From the NCBI GenBank assembly GCA_963281255.1, contig OY725494.1:4663934-4727933 (forward strand): a stretch of DNA of 64,000 nucleotides, given 5' to 3'. The translations under genes and the position numbers were made by a program. The notes under the pieces are model-generated. The model ran no database searches, was not told where the DNA came from, and saw only the letters and a program-made list of their open reading frames with translations. Below, piece by piece: positions 47,200 to 60,236 of the stretch. This DNA is from Aphrocallistes beatrix. Its lineage: Eukaryota; Porifera; Hexactinellida; Sceptrulophora; Aphrocallistidae. Position 1 is the stretch's first letter, and each line of letters starts with the position of its first letter.

Positions 47200-47920
47200 A
47201 ATTTAATGAGTCAATCCCTGGTCTAGAAAGGAATAAAATGGTTCATGCCTCCAGAATCAGTTCTGACTCATAAGAACACAAAAAAACAAATCCACTTGGA
47301 TTCTCATTGGATGAACAGTCAAGAAGAAACAGATTGGTCGAGGTTCCTTAAAAACGAAGGTCTATTGGTCCATTTTCTCACAGATTTTAGAGAACTAACA
47401 ATATTAGATCGCAATATTGCATAGTGAATTAGAAATGAATAGATTTAGAAATTAAAGTCATTACAACCAACTGAGTGAATAGATAATAACGGACTTATTT
47501 TCGTCGATGGTGATCCTGCTGAGATGTCTCGGAGTGTGAAGTTGGGAGGATTGGAATGTAGGAGTGAGAACCGCGTTGCTAGGGGGAATCAAATCAGTTG
47601 GACCTGTTGTCTGATAGCTTAGTACCTTGGATACCATTATAATGCTAAGGAATGCTATACAAAATTAATATTGATTGCATAATATAGAGTAGAAGGACAT
47701 AGGTTATCGAATACAGGTTATTTATACGAAACTTATTATAAAGATTAATTGTTACAGCTGACACATGATAGTACGTGCTAATACGTGTATAGGAATAATA
47801 CTGAGTTGGTTTAGTCTAATGCACTTGTATCAATGCAATTATCTCAGCAATCAATGGAACAGATAAGTACCAGTAATTATCTCCCAAGGGAAAGTTATTT
47901 AGTATATACAATATACTCAG
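47200..47920. other. No clear gene
   Basis: A short minus-strand Ser/His-rich open stretch (about 47585-47500) after a CCCCCTAG acceptor-like site ends in TAA and might be a terminal exon, but nothing joins to it. The remainder shows no feature. Confidence 0.35.
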
Positions 47921-48109
47921 CTTATTAGGACCACACCCGTTAATGGGAACAGCCGCTTAATCAGGTCATTTTATTCAGAATCATGCCAATAGCAGAATCG
48001 GTCAAACTCTCTCTGACCGATGTGGTCCTATTAAGCGGAGTCAACTGTATATCAATCAAAATGTAACTAGAACAAATCTTAGAACAAATTAGAACAAATC
48101 CATGGTATA

Positions 48110-48231
48110 CAGTTGATTCCGCTTAATAGGGGTGAAATTATTTTGTATTAGCTTCTATGTGTGAGAGCTATTCCGGTCCTGCCAAAAGTGCCATCCAATT
48201 AACCAGTGACCCAATTAAGCGGAGTCGACTG
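48110..48231. mobile_element. pogo-like MITE (CTTAATAGGG family)
   Basis: CAGTTGATTCCGCTTAATAG to GCGGAGTCGACTG with TA outside. A decayed relative lies at about 47920-48050. Confidence 0.65.
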
Positions 48232-48245
48232 TATACACACAATAT

Positions 48246-48566
48246 GTGCGTATGTGTATGTCCCGAATTGAAGAAACTGAAAAGCTGAGAAAGCTTATTT
48301 TGGTATACTACAGGAATATTTGGATTCTACCTCGGGAGATTTCGGACAAAAAAATGCTCTTCGTAGATTATGACGTAATTGTCAAATTATCTTCCTATGA
48401 AATTTCTGATTATACATTTCCATTCTGTGAAGGAACATTTTTAATAAATTGCGGTTCGCTCAATGGCACACTTTACAGGCTAGAGTTCAATTACAACCGA
48501 AATCCCCAACCAATCTTGAGCAGTGCACCTCATCTCACTAATAAACTACGCTACACTACAGAATGA
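48246..48566 (+). other. 106-codon open frame, possible NHL-family fragment
   Basis: Starts beside a MITE and ends against the NACA stop on the other strand. Residues 30-106 have beta-strand-like alternation and an 'APHLTNK' segment reminiscent of 'TPHFTKK' in the 40.9-42.0 kb NHL protein. Probably a gene scrap; it could be chance. Confidence 0.3.
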
Positions 48567-50169
<1,603 letters not shown>

Positions 50170-50370
50170 TGCTAAGATTGCTACAGTGATACCAAGGGTA
50201 ATATCCTTAGTCAATCAGATCGAGATAAGTCGTGAGATTGTGACACACGACGAGATCGTGAGAGCTGAGGCCTGAAGTATCCCGTTATTTTATGCGTTGC
50301 CGAGTAACGGAGCACATCTATGCTGCACCCCTGATCAAACCCATACTCTGATTTACAGACCTCGGGCCAG

Positions 50371-50589
50371 GACATACCTAATTTACGGAACGGAACGGAA
50401 CCATTCCGGGAAAATCTGAATACCTAGTTTACGGAATATCCCACTCCGGTTATTATAAATACCTAATTTACGGAATACTCTGTAAAATAGGCATTTGAAA
50501 TTCCGGAACCGTTCCGTCAAGTTCCGTAAATTAGGTATTCAGATTTCCCGGAATGGTTCCGTTCCATTCAGTAAATTAGGTATGTCCCT
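50371..50589. mobile_element. ACCTAATTTACGGAA foldback element
   Basis: Left GGACATACCTAATTTACGG mirrored by TTAGGTATGTCCC, with inner arms GGAACCATTCCGGGAAAATC. It lies upstream of NACA. Confidence 0.65.
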
Positions 50590-50787
50590 CGGGCTAGTTA
50601 TGGCAGTCATAACTTGTCGAGCTGTAACTGCTCCCACCCACTACAAATACTTTAGTAAAAGTGCAGCGTCATTCTGGATTTTTTGGTGGGAGACTGGGAG
50701 AGATTATTGGAGTCATTTAGGTATTAACAAAAACCATTTCATGATTCTTCAAAATTATTGGGGATCAGTATCGAATGACACTTCGGA

Positions 50788-51173
50788 ATAGGGACATACC
50801 TCATTTACGGAATGGAACGGAACCATTCCGGGAAATCTGAATACCTAATTTACGGAACTTGACGGAACGGTTCCGGAATTTTAAATGCCTATTTTACGGA
50901 ATATTCTGTTAATTAGGTATTTACAATATCCGGAATGGGATATTCCGTAAAATAAGCATTTAAACCCCCGGATGGCTTGGGGTTTTTTCTATTTATAGTA
51001 AATACCACGAATCTTTTATGGCTTCCCCGCCCAAAATGGCTTAAACCGGAAATGACGTGACACATTCCAGGGGCAACGGAGGGATTTATTAAAATTCCGG
51101 AACCATTCCGTCAAGTTCCGTAAATTAGGTATTCAGGTTTCCCGGAATGTTTACATCCCGTGAATTAGGTATG
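50788..51173. mobile_element. ACCTAATTTACGGAA foldback element interrupted by another repeat
   Basis: GGGACATACCTCATTTACGG at the left and TGAATTAGGTATGTCC at the right. The middle (50957-51085) is the GGCTTCCCCGCCCAAAATGG repeat, so one element was inserted into the other. Confidence 0.65.
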
Positions 51174-51282
51174 TCCTCGGAACAGTGTCACTCGATACTG
51201 GTCCGCGGGACGTGTAGAGACTAGGGAGGAGAGAGAAATAAAATATCTCTAAGAAGTCCATAAACTGAATATATTGGATACA

Positions 51283-51373
51283 GGGTATTATACAGCTCTC
51301 CAGAGATACGCTCCTAATCTCAAACCCATAAATTCTCATACGCCTAAAGGAGCGTCTCGCGCTCCTAGATAAT
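51283..51373. mobile_element. GGAGCGT-type MITE, short copy
   Basis: TATACAGCTCTCCAGAGATACGCTCC to GGAGCGTCTCGCGCTCCTAG, internally deleted compared with 672-860. Confidence 0.65.
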
Positions 51374-51853
51374 CTTTTGTTTGAGACATAGTTATGTGAA
51401 TAAATACATCCCGTAAAAAAGTTATATGTTTTTTCGTGAAACTTTAATCCCCTGATGGCAGGGGCGGATACCGGGTTTAGACTCAGGGGTGGCCAAAAGC
51501 GAGCGGAGCGAGCGCAGGTAATGGGGGGTCTGGGGGGTAACCCCCCAGAAAATTTTTTAAACTTAAGGTGGTCAAATATCATTGTAGATCAATTCTTATC
51601 AAATCTCATACGGGATTTGAATTTCCTTCCTGTAACCTGATTACCACTATGTGCTTCGCGCCAATTCATCACAAGCGTTTGCGAGTATATTTAGGTTTTA
51701 GTCAACATAGTGATAATGATACAATGTAAAAAAGTGGGGGGCAGCGCCCCCCCGCGCCCCCCCCCCAAAACACCACTGACCTTTTATAATTATTCTTGGA
51801 TTGCCCAAGATAAATAATGTAATGTTAACCCAACGCCTATAGTACTGTATATA

Positions 51854-52036
51854 CAATCGACTCCGCTTAATGGGGTCACTGTTTAATCGGGTCAACCGCT
51901 TAATCGGCCCACTTTTGGCAGGACCGGAATAACTCACACATAGAAGCTAATACAAAATATTTTCGGTTAATAGGGTTCTCCGCTTAATCGAGGCAAAATG
52001 TCCTCTGACCGATGTGACCCTATTAAGCGGAGTCGA
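51854..52036. mobile_element. pogo-like MITE (CTTAATAGGGTC family)
   Basis: CAATCGACTCCGCTTAATGG to CCTATTAAGCGGAGTCGA. Confidence 0.65.
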
Positions 52037-52039
52037 ACT

Positions 52040-52490
52040 TTGTTGTTACCTCTTGGAAAAAAGATTAATGGTTGATTTTTCCCTTCTCCCAATTCTTGAT
52101 TCACTCGTGCGGTTATATTTATTGAAGAGTCTTATTTCTGAATTCTTAATTTTTCATCAGGTGGTAAAATTAAAATCGCCTCTGCTACTATTCGAGGATA
52201 GAACGGCATTTAGAGGAATAAAATTATAAAAAATATACCTAAAACTTCAAATCGAGCTGGAAATGGTTGGATACGAATCGTTTGCTTAGTTATGCATCAA
52301 ATGTTGATTGCTCAACCAATGAGCTACAACCCAATCTCACATTGAGACCTCACAGGTCGAGAGAGTTGTTCTAAATCCGGGACAGATCCGAATATTCTGG
52401 GTTTGCGAGTCTCCCGAATTTATGAAGAACCGTTGAGAACCCTGTGATACGTCGACTCCGCTAGTCTGGACGTTTGTCCCAAAGAGATCT
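52040..52490. other. Intergenic, nothing recognised
   Basis: No open frame with a domain, no repeat matching elsewhere in the window. Confidence 0.4.
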
Positions 52491-52497
52491 CAAATAC

Positions 52498-52651
52498 AGT
52501 AGAACTCGGTTAGTACGTACTCATTTCTCTGAACCAGTATTCATTTATTATATAGATTCCTATGTAATCTTAACTCGGTTAGTACGTACTTACGGATAGT
52601 ACGTACTTTTTTCCGCTTCCCGGAGGGGTACGTACTAACCGAGTTCTACTG
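52498..52651. mobile_element. pogo-like MITE (TAGTACGTACTC family)
   Basis: CAGTAGAACTCGGTTAGTAC to GTACTAACCGAGTTCTACTG, perfect ends flanked by TA. Better preserved than 8239-8396. Confidence 0.8.
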
Positions 52652-52804
52652 TATGTAACACCGATGCAAATATGAACGCTATTTTCCTTACTGAGTCCGT
52701 CTCTACCGTTTCCAGACTAGGAGAAAATAAGTTCAGGACTGATTTAGATAATTTTGTATAATTTATCCTGATTTACTATTTTTCTGATATATAACACTAG
52801 CATT

Positions 52805-55800
52805 ATGCTGCATCTACCATCCATCACTGCAACATCCATCTCTTCTCTGGTGAGCAACCTAGTAGCCTAATCGGTACATTGGCATTTACTCGAAAACCTT
52901 CTTTGTGTGGAAATGATGTAGTAACAGCATCAGTGTAAATATTTGGTTGTTCCTCTACAACTTTAAATTATTTTCAGATTCGTTCCACAGCTTCAATGAA
53001 CTTATAAGTATACAACTTTACTACTGAATCGACCAGAAAACAGTTATTTACCTTTCCTCTTTAAATCTTACATCCCCTATAGCTATTTATAAACTCTGCC
53101 TATTATAATACAGTCCTTATAAGGAGTGCGTACATACGTACACGAAATTATATTCTTATTGTCACACTTTGTTGTTTTGAAGCGCCACTATCTTGTTGAT
53201 AAATCTATTTTTAGGATTTGTTTATTTTAACTTCCATACTTTGCTTATGAGTTGAATGAGTTCTATTTTTAGGTACCGTCTTTTCTCGGAGACATATCTG
53301 GCTCTCTACAAGCACTCATCAGTTCTAAGTTCTACAGATATAGATCAGCATTCCGATACTCCCATTCTGTTGCTAGTCTACACAAATCTCACATATACAA
53401 TGTAAGTGTATCTACTCTCACTGCCTGAAGGAAATATCTAAGAGCAAGAGACGCTCCTTTAAATGCATACTTTAGTGGATTTTATGGGATATTAGGAGTA
53501 TGGTATATGTTGGGAGTTGTGTGCTTGATTACATCAGGCACAGAAATAGCTAAGTGTACACGCTAACATGTTATATGATAACGATCAATCAATCAAAAGA
53601 TCGCTTGATTATTATTGGGGAATGAAGTTACGTTCCAAGTATATATGACACCTCAAGGTACAGTCAGGGTCGCTTAATATAAACATTCGTTTATTATGAA
53701 CTAACCTCCTGGTCCCAATTTCATTTTTAGATAGGATTTGTATTGAATCAAGTTCGCTTAATATGAAGTATCTCTATTATGAACAGATTTTTTGGTCCCC
53801 TGGTGGTTCACAATAAGCGACCCTGACTGTACTTACTATTAGAGGAATTCATAACTTAAAGATGTAGCCGTACCCACTTTCCACTTTTTTCCACTTTTTA
53901 TCGGAATTTAGTCGTAACCTGACCATCCAAACTCATAGCTGTGATATTTTCCTTTCCTTCTCCTACATCCATAATGGTAGCATTTATATAGAAGGGGTTT
54001 CGTTATCAAATACCATACTACCATTCTGGTTGCTATGCTCCTAGATAAACTCCTTTCTCCGTGATGTGGGGATCCCAGTGCTCTCTCAAGGACAGCTGCG
54101 TAGGCTTACGACTCTACTCACCAATAAGAACTCGTCTCCTCTGCCAGCTGCTCCTATTTCCGATGACGTCATCACTCAGTACTTCCGTGTGCAGAAGAGA
54201 CTTCATAGTAGCATCCACAGAGAGAACGAGGTTAAGGAGCTGGAAGATGTGGCCAATGACAATCCTAGAGACGTACAGGCACAGGAGGCTTACCTCCGGG
54301 TTAGTAACTGTCTCAGTTAGACAGGGGAGGGTTTATTTTAATTTTTTATATCTTTTTTTGTATTAGTATAGTAGCATAGCTACTATACTAATAGTATAGT
54401 ATGCACAGTACTAAAATGAGAATGTTCCGGCCGGCCGTCCGAAATTCGTGTCCTGACCAGAGTTTAAGAGATATCGTCTTGAAATTTTTGCAGGAGGTGC
54501 AAAGTGATATAGAGATGTGCACCTCGGCGTTCACACCTCGCCGAGTTCACACCTCTTCGAGATAGGTGACAAAATGTGCTGGCCAATCAAATTCGATTAT
54601 TTTATAGTGCAAATACATTGGAATAAAATAGTATTGACTTTGCATACAATCAAAAGAACTATTTGTGATTGAAATTCATTGGTTCATGTGACAACCAATC
54701 AATTATCAGCCTTTTATAATGCCATTCATACGATTCTATTTCATATAAATGATTGAATACTGCTATTTTGAGTCTATAATTTGATTGTTAACAACAATTA
54801 AAGTGTGTTATATGCTACGATCAATCAATTCGATCATAAAATAACTTTTAACGACATGGACTGGAATTGATTATTTAAGTATAATAAAGGTGACTTAAGG
54901 TGACTTATGAGATTTGGAAGCACACTTCCATCCCGTCTGTGGGGTTTTTAAAAAAATTCTATAAATACAGTCGACTCCGCTTAATAGAGTCACTGTTTAA
55001 TCGGGCCACTTTTAACGGAATAGCTCTCACACATAGAAGCTAATACAAAATATTTTCGGTTGATAGGGTTCCCCGCTTAATCGGGGCAAAATGTCCTCTG
55101 ACCGATGTTCCCTATTAATCGGAGTCGACTGTATAAAACTATTCTATCGCGTTCCGCTTTTATCATGGCCCAAGTGGCAGTATGATTTCACACCTCTTTA
55201 GGCGGTGTTGGAGATGGATCCCCACTACGTGACTCGGCGCTACGAGGCGGGTAGGTTCGCCATCAACAACGCGGTACGGCGCATCTACCAGGACGCTCTG
55301 GTCCTCTCCGGACAGTTCAACTCTCAGTCCCAGCCTCGAACCCCTGCTGCTGCAGCCGTGCACTCCGCTAAGGGTAGCTATTATTAGAACTTTCTATTCT
55401 AAAATTAGTCTTTCCCGTACTTGCCAACTGTCCCGCTTTTTCGGACATATGTTGAAAGGGTATATAAGTATGGTGGAAATAGTTCCTTTTTCGAAAAGTC
55501 GAACCATTTCCGCATTACCTGTTGAAAGTAATGTCCCGTGAAAACGTTCCAAAAAGTGGAATTGTCTCGCTTTTCAGTGTATAGGACTAATACAAATATA
55601 CTATGTCCCACTAAATAACTCAATGTCCAATCAAATACTACTAATATCCCGCTTTTTCCTTGCAGAGGTTGGCATGTATGCATTTCGTGAGTTAGCTGAA
55701 TACATATTTATTCGACAGCTGTGTTTGATTCTGTAGGCACGCACGACTCTCCAATCATCGTAGACATCGCTCAGAAGAAGTACAGATGGCTGCGGGACGT

Positions 55801-56678
55801 GTCTAAGCTCTTCCTCTACCTCTTCATCGCCACCTACGTCCTGCACACCCTGGAGAATGGGTTCAAGGGGGCACTCCCGCACATGAGGAAGTCTGGGTTC
55901 TCTCAGGACTCCGATAAGAAGTACAAGTAAGTGCTCGGGGTATCTCATTGTGTTGAAATTTCGTGGTGGCTTACTTAACCACCATTTTACTTTTTCTAAA
56001 ATTTTTTTCATTTTTAATTTTTTTTCTAAATTAAAAATACACTTTATAAATAGACCAATACAGTTAGCAACCACGCTCAGGAATTTGGTGGCGATAGCTG
56101 CCAAACCTGGTGTTTATGCATAGTTGTAGGTATGTTACTAGTTTCTCTGAGCCTTTCAAGTTTTCTCAACATGTCCCTATAAGGCTAGAGTCAACTCCAG
56201 CTGACTCCCTATTACTTGAATACTTGTTTACATTTTTGTCGGTTGGAAGCGTATTACTGATTTGTTCACTGTTGTTTAAAGGTTTTCGCAATATTAATGA
56301 AATGTTAAAATATGCTCATAACATTCTTTCACACTTCTGAAATTATTTGCACATGATGGCGGCTATGAAGACAAGACTGTGTCTAGGTTCTCAGACGTAC
56401 AGGGAGCGAGAGAAGCGAAAGAAGAGTTGATGGAGGTAGTCGAATTCCTGAGGAACCCAGAGAAGTTCCAACGCCTGGGGGCTAAGATGCCCAAGGGTGT
56501 CCTCCTGGTGGGTAAACCCGGCACAGGCAAGACCCTGCTTGCCCGGGCGGTGGCCGGAGAGGCGAACGTCCCTTTCTTCTTCACGTCGGGGTCTGAGTTC
56601 GATGAGATGTACGTAGGCGTGGGCGCCGCTCGTCTGAGGAACTTATTCCAGACAGCCAAGAACAGCAAGCCCTGTGTG
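52805..56678 (+). CDS. YME1-like i-AAA protease, N-terminal half only
   Basis: Mitochondrial inner-membrane AAA metalloprotease family. Exons with consistent phases: 52805-52849, 53273-53401, 54045-54299, 55202-55373, 55737-55926, 56054-56109 (weaker donor) and 56371-56678. The start [14 protein letters not shown] resembles a targeting peptide. A region [20 protein letters not shown] precedes a membrane helix ([15 protein letters not shown]). The last exon opens the AAA domain: [14 protein letters not shown], Walker A GKPGTGKT, and [13 protein letters not shown] [19 protein letters not shown], typical of YME1L. It ends ...SKPCV at a GTTAGT donor. The exons for Walker B, the second region of homology and the zinc HExxH protease domain are not found before the next gene at 58358. 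Either they lie beyond a rearrangement or the gene is truncated. Confidence 0.8.
53661..53829. mobile_element. MITE with CAGTCAGGGTCGCTT ends, intron copy
   Basis: CAGTCAGGGTCGCTTAATAT to AATAAGCGACCCTGACTG in an intron of the YME1-like gene. Confidence 0.75.
54320..54960. other. Intron sequence without recognised element
   Basis: Part of the intron 54300-55201. Contains TATACTAATAGTATAG palindromes (near 54360-54400) and otherwise nothing supported. Confidence 0.4.
54968..55131. mobile_element. pogo-like MITE (CTTAATAGGGTC family), intron copy
   Basis: CAGTCGACTCCGCTTAATAG to ATCGGAGTCGACTG with TA outside. Confidence 0.7.
55412..55681. mobile_element. GTCCCGCTTTT repeat element, intron copy
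   Basis: CGTACTTGCCAACTGTCCCG to AGGTTGGCATGTATGC. Contains a GGAAATAGTTC segment shared with the element at 4073-4357. Confidence 0.55.
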
Positions 56679-56688
56679 GTTAGTTACC

Positions 56689-56898
56689 GTTCTATTTATA
56701 GCATATCTGTTCTATAGCGTATCTGTTCTATTTATCGCTTAACCGTACTATTTATAGCATATCTGTTCTATTTATAGCTTAACCGTACTATTTATTGCAT
56801 ATCTGGTCTATTTATTGCGTAACCGTACTATTTATAGCATATCTGTTCTATTTATAGCTTAACCGTACTATTTATTGCATATCTGGTCTATTTATAGC
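56689..56898. repeat. Tandem array around CTATTTATAG
   Basis: About ten units near 21 bp, alternating GTTCTATTTATAGCATATCT and GTACTATTTATAGCTTAACC. It begins 11 bases after the last YME1-like donor. The core is the reverse complement of that in the 46261-46384 array. Confidence 0.85.
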
Positions 56899-56899
56899 T

Positions 56900-58300
56900 A
56901 CATGTACATATTTTCATACTCTCTGTCTCTCATTCAATTCATAACAAACTCGTCGTTGTATCTTCAAAAATACAACTATTTATTTATTTTCTAAATTTAC
57001 TAATTTCAGAATCTTTGTCGAAGGAATTGTTGATATAGTGATGCATAGCAACATATCTCTGTTAGAATATGCGGACTCGTTAGAAATATTTAAACGTCTT
57101 TATTGGGTATTGGAGAGTGCAGAATCTATTTTAAAACTTATCCAAATTAGCTCTAGTATTGCTCTACTTTACAGGGAATTATTCAATATTTACATGAGGA
57201 TAGATTTGATAAATATGTACTGTAGTGAAATGTATTTGTTGACATTATTATGTATGTATTTATATTGTATTTGTTAGTATGTAGCACTGTCTATAACAGT
57301 TTTCACACACAATTACAAATTGCTTTGTTTACGAGTGAGCATAAAACACACTTAACACTCTCTACTCACACTTCTCATCTTTACATAACTTAATTCTAGA
57401 CACATTTATTTTAAATGTCCGATATATTATTGTATTCGAGTAGCTACGTAGATTTACTTTACCTGCAATATATAGTAGAGTATTCTTATTCTCTTCCATG
57501 TTTTGAATTGACGTTTATATATTTATCTTGCAATAAGCTCGTTAAAAAGCAATCATAACGAAATATAATGACAAAAAAATTCTAACATTACGAATGTATT
57601 ATCGTTAATTCCTTGTTGCATCAGTGATAACTTATTTCACTAATCTGAAAGAGTTTTTCTATCATTGGTACAGAGGTGTTCGGATTAGCAACGGAGTATT
57701 GCTTATTTTTTAATTAATAAATCCCTATAATATACAGTAAAAAATTCAAATTTAAAATCTCATTTATATATAACAAGCTTTGTAGTTTAAAAACTGCAAA
57801 TAATTTCAGATTGCAATGACGTATTACAAATCCATTTTCCACTAGAATCCTCAAACAATGTCAATGACACTGATAATGGCCTTCTTCTTGAGCGAACATT
57901 CGTACTTCCAATCGTAATAAGATTTCGACAAGATGTACAATCTTTTTGATTTGGCATCTTTGTGTTTGTTTGTTCATAATTAATATAATATACCACCCCC
58001 ATGAAAGCTGAATATTAATATGGATAGAATAATGTTGAATTAGGAGTGAAAGGTCATAGTATATTGAAAGCGATCAATTCATAACAATCATGCACTTGAG
58101 AAATTCTGCAAATCTCTACCAGCCTACAGACTCCCTAACAAGGAGTGTGATATCCCGCTGAGAAATTGACAATGATAAGAATTCTAATAATAGACATAGG
58201 AATTCACTAACAAATCTCATACTATCGAAAATTCCAACCAATCATGATTTATTCAAACTTTCCCACAACTTGGCTACAATCAATTGAGACTAATACGAGA
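56900..58300. other. AT-rich stretch without supported gene
   Basis: After the YME1-like exon. A TTTCAG acceptor-like site at 57004-57009 precedes an 88-codon frame that opens IFVEGIVDIV, faintly like a Walker B strand, but it has no AAA continuation and is in the wrong phase for the upstream donor. A minus-strand 71-codon frame (58002-57787) has no recognisable domain. A GTTCGGATTAGCAACGGAG piece near 57670 is a decayed MITE end. Confidence 0.4.
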
Positions 58301-58310
58301 GATTCGTTGC

Positions 58311-58318
58311 TATAAATA
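58311..58318 (+). promoter_or_regulatory. TATA box of DRAM-like gene 1
   Basis: TATAAATA 40 bases before the start codon; same spacing class as gene 2 (60198). Confidence 0.6.
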
Positions 58319-58357
58319 CAGCATTTAGTCCGAAACATTATCTCTATCTTCCTAACA

Positions 58358-59167
58358 ATGTACATCCCAGCTTGGATTCACATCATCGTGATGTGCCTTG
58401 TATTTTCACTCGGAATGATACTCACATACGCCATAGGAGTCTCACAACAACATTTCAGAGCTATTTTCCCATACATCAGTGACACTGGGTTTCTGTCTCT
58501 AGAAAACGGATTTTTCGTGCTCGTCTTCGGTATTACTTGTCTATTCCTTCTCTTCATCGCTTATATTCGCTTTAAAGATGCACATGTTCACGTGGAAGGC
58601 ATCTGTTTCAAGGTGTTCAATGTAGCCAACCTTATTTGTGCCATCTTATCAATTTTCTTCCTCCTCAGTGTCGCAGCCTTCGAATTTGATGATTCTCCAG
58701 CTTCTAATGATATACACTTCGCCTCTGCAGTCCTGGCTATATTCTTCAACTACTTGTACGCATTCGGGCAGGTATACATTGGCATTAGACTGCCACCAAA
58801 ATGCGTGTGGTGGAAATGGGTTATTTTCACGATACAGCTTGTCATGACAACTTTCGGAATTCTTCTCTTTTTCTATTTCTTCGGATCCAGTTTCTTTCCC
58901 GACGAGATTTTCTTCCTCTCAGTGCGTAACGTGTCTGCAATACAGAACAATGCCACTCTCCTGGAAAGCTATAACAACGGTCTAAAAATAGACTACTCCC
59001 GTGCTGTGGTGGAGTGGATTATTTTCGTGGAAGTTCTGGCGTTCTTTGTCACCTTCGTTCCAGACTTTCACCGCATCAGAGTCGACGTGTCCGTAACTAG
59101 GCCGCTCGATAGTCCGAAGGGACAGGAGAACTCTGTAGCGAATGAGCTAGGTGTGATTAAGAATTAG
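58358..59167 (+). CDS. DRAM/TMEM150 (Frag1/Sfk1)-family membrane protein 1
   Basis: 269 residues, single exon. Six predicted transmembrane helices: about 7-28, 51-70, 88-108, 121-143, 151-175 and 216-236. The family signature in the first loop is clear: FPYISDTG (37-44) followed by the Glu-containing LEN before helix 2. The loop before helix 6 carries two N-glycosylation sequons (Asn191, Asn198), placing it on the luminal or extracellular side. Family members act at the plasma membrane or lysosome in phosphoinositide signalling (TMEM150A/Sfk1) and autophagy (DRAM). The role here is unknown. First of a tandem set with 60237 and 61701; followed by a TTG microsatellite and an AATAAA at 59378. 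Confidence 0.85.
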   Translation: MYIPAWIHIIVMCLVFSLGMILTYAIGVSQQHFRAIFPYISDTGFLSLENGFFVLVFGITCLFLLFIAYIRFKDAHVHVEGICFKVFNVANLICAILSIFFLLSVAAFEFDDSPASNDIHFASAVLAIFFNYLYAFGQVYIGIRLPPKCVWWKWVIFTIQLVMTTFGILLFFYFFGSSFFPDEIFFLSVRNVSAIQNNATLLESYNNGLKIDYSRAVVEWIIFVEVLAFFVTFVPDFHRIRVDVSVTRPLDSPKGQENSVANELGVIKN

Positions 59168-59172
59168 ACTAG

Positions 59173-59244
<72 letters not shown>
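59173..59244. repeat. (TTG)n microsatellite
   Basis: About 24 TTG units starting a few bases after the stop of DRAM-like gene 1. A shorter run follows copy 3 at 62499-62536. Confidence 0.95.
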
Positions 59245-59245
<1 letters not shown>

Positions 59246-59377
59246 ATTTATTATAGTTTGAGTAGGTTTTCTCACTGTTTATTCACATTTATTTATCAAT
59301 ACTCATGAAGTTTCAATGTTTAAATAACGGAATATTTATCTGTATAAGGCGCTGGACTACATTGTCGTTTGAATTTT

Positions 59378-59383
59378 AATAAA
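59378..59383 (+). terminator. Poly(A) signal of DRAM-like gene 1
   Basis: AATAAA, overlapped by a second AATAAA; repeated at 62669 after copy 3. Confidence 0.6.
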
Positions 59384-59403
59384 TAAATATTTGTGGTTGA
59401 AAC

Positions 59404-59590
59404 CAGGTTACTATGCAGTCCTCCAGAGATACACTCCTAGTCTCAAACCCATACATTTCCAACGGCTAAATCGATAAATAACATTATGATATATGGTAAA
59501 TTGAGTAATATTCTAAATTTTCACGCTCCCAAACACTTTCGGGCTTAAAACAATACGCCTAAAGGAGCGTCTCGCACTCCTAGATAATCC
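59404..59590. mobile_element. GGAGCGT-type MITE 3' of DRAM-like gene 1
   Basis: Same family as 672-860, reverse orientation. The same insertion sits at the same distance from copy 3 (62697-62877), so it predates that duplication. Confidence 0.7.
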
Positions 59591-59700
59591 ATTGGTTGAA
59601 ACATGTAGCAATTTTTTCTGTAGTGGTTCATTCCTATTTAATACAAGCAACATCAGAGATGCCAAAGGTTAAGAAACATTTGAGCGAAATTACTTTATTG

Positions 59701-59758
59701 TATCCATCCATCCATCCATCCATCCATCCATCCATCCATCCATCCATCCATCCATCCA
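59701..59758. repeat. (ATCC)n microsatellite
   Basis: About 14 units of ATCC, matching the longer array at 63027-63128 in the second duplicate. Confidence 0.95.
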
Positions 59759-59830
59759 CTGGGTATGGTATATAGATAGAAACGACAGAATAGCTTGCCA
59801 GCAGACAGAGTAAGATCTCAATACTCGAAT

Positions 59831-60015
59831 GCATACTTGCCAATTGTCCCGTTTTTTCACTTTTCTATTGAGCTAATTTTCTCGAGTGTCCCGCTTGTAT
59901 ATGAAATTTCTCCTTTATATCCCGCTTTTTTATTCTATGTATAATACTTTTCTATTAATTCCCGCGAAATTCAACACTGCGTCGCTTTTATAACGGCTCA
60001 AGTTGGCATGTATGC
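59831..60015. mobile_element. GTCCCGCTTTT repeat element, complete copy
   Basis: GCATACTTGCCAATTGTCCC to CAAGTTGGCATGTATGC, inverted ends of about 13 bp. Confidence 0.6.
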
Positions 60016-60197
60016 GAATGACTTATATGAAAGTCCTCAGTTAACTTTGTAAGACTCTCTCCGACAGAGTAATGGCATACCCCACACACAAAGCACAATG
60101 AAAGACTGGCTCACGTGAAACCCCAGGATTAGATCACATGCTGTAGCTTACAAAGCATATATATGTGTGTAATTTGAGAATTAAAGAGTTTAGTCTC

Positions 60198-60205
60198 TAT
60201 AAATA
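60198..60205 (+). promoter_or_regulatory. TATA box of DRAM-like gene 2
   Basis: TATAAATA 31 bases before the start codon. The matching site in copy 3 reads TAAAATAC. Confidence 0.6.
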
Positions 60206-60236
60206 CATCGTTGCCATATAATTATCACTTCACAGC

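Noticed and set aside
51455-51640. Small frames around 51.2-51.9 kb
   Set aside because: Overlap MITE and GC-rich AGCGAGCGGAGCGAGCGC repeat sequence, with no domain.
57010-57274. Possible Walker B exon (IFVEG...) for the YME1-like gene
   Set aside because: Wrong phase for the upstream donor (gives an immediate stop) and no AAA or protease sequence follows.
57787-58002. 71-codon minus-strand frame with CTSC motif
   Set aside because: No recognisable domain, AT-rich surroundings, no splice or promoter support; could be chance.
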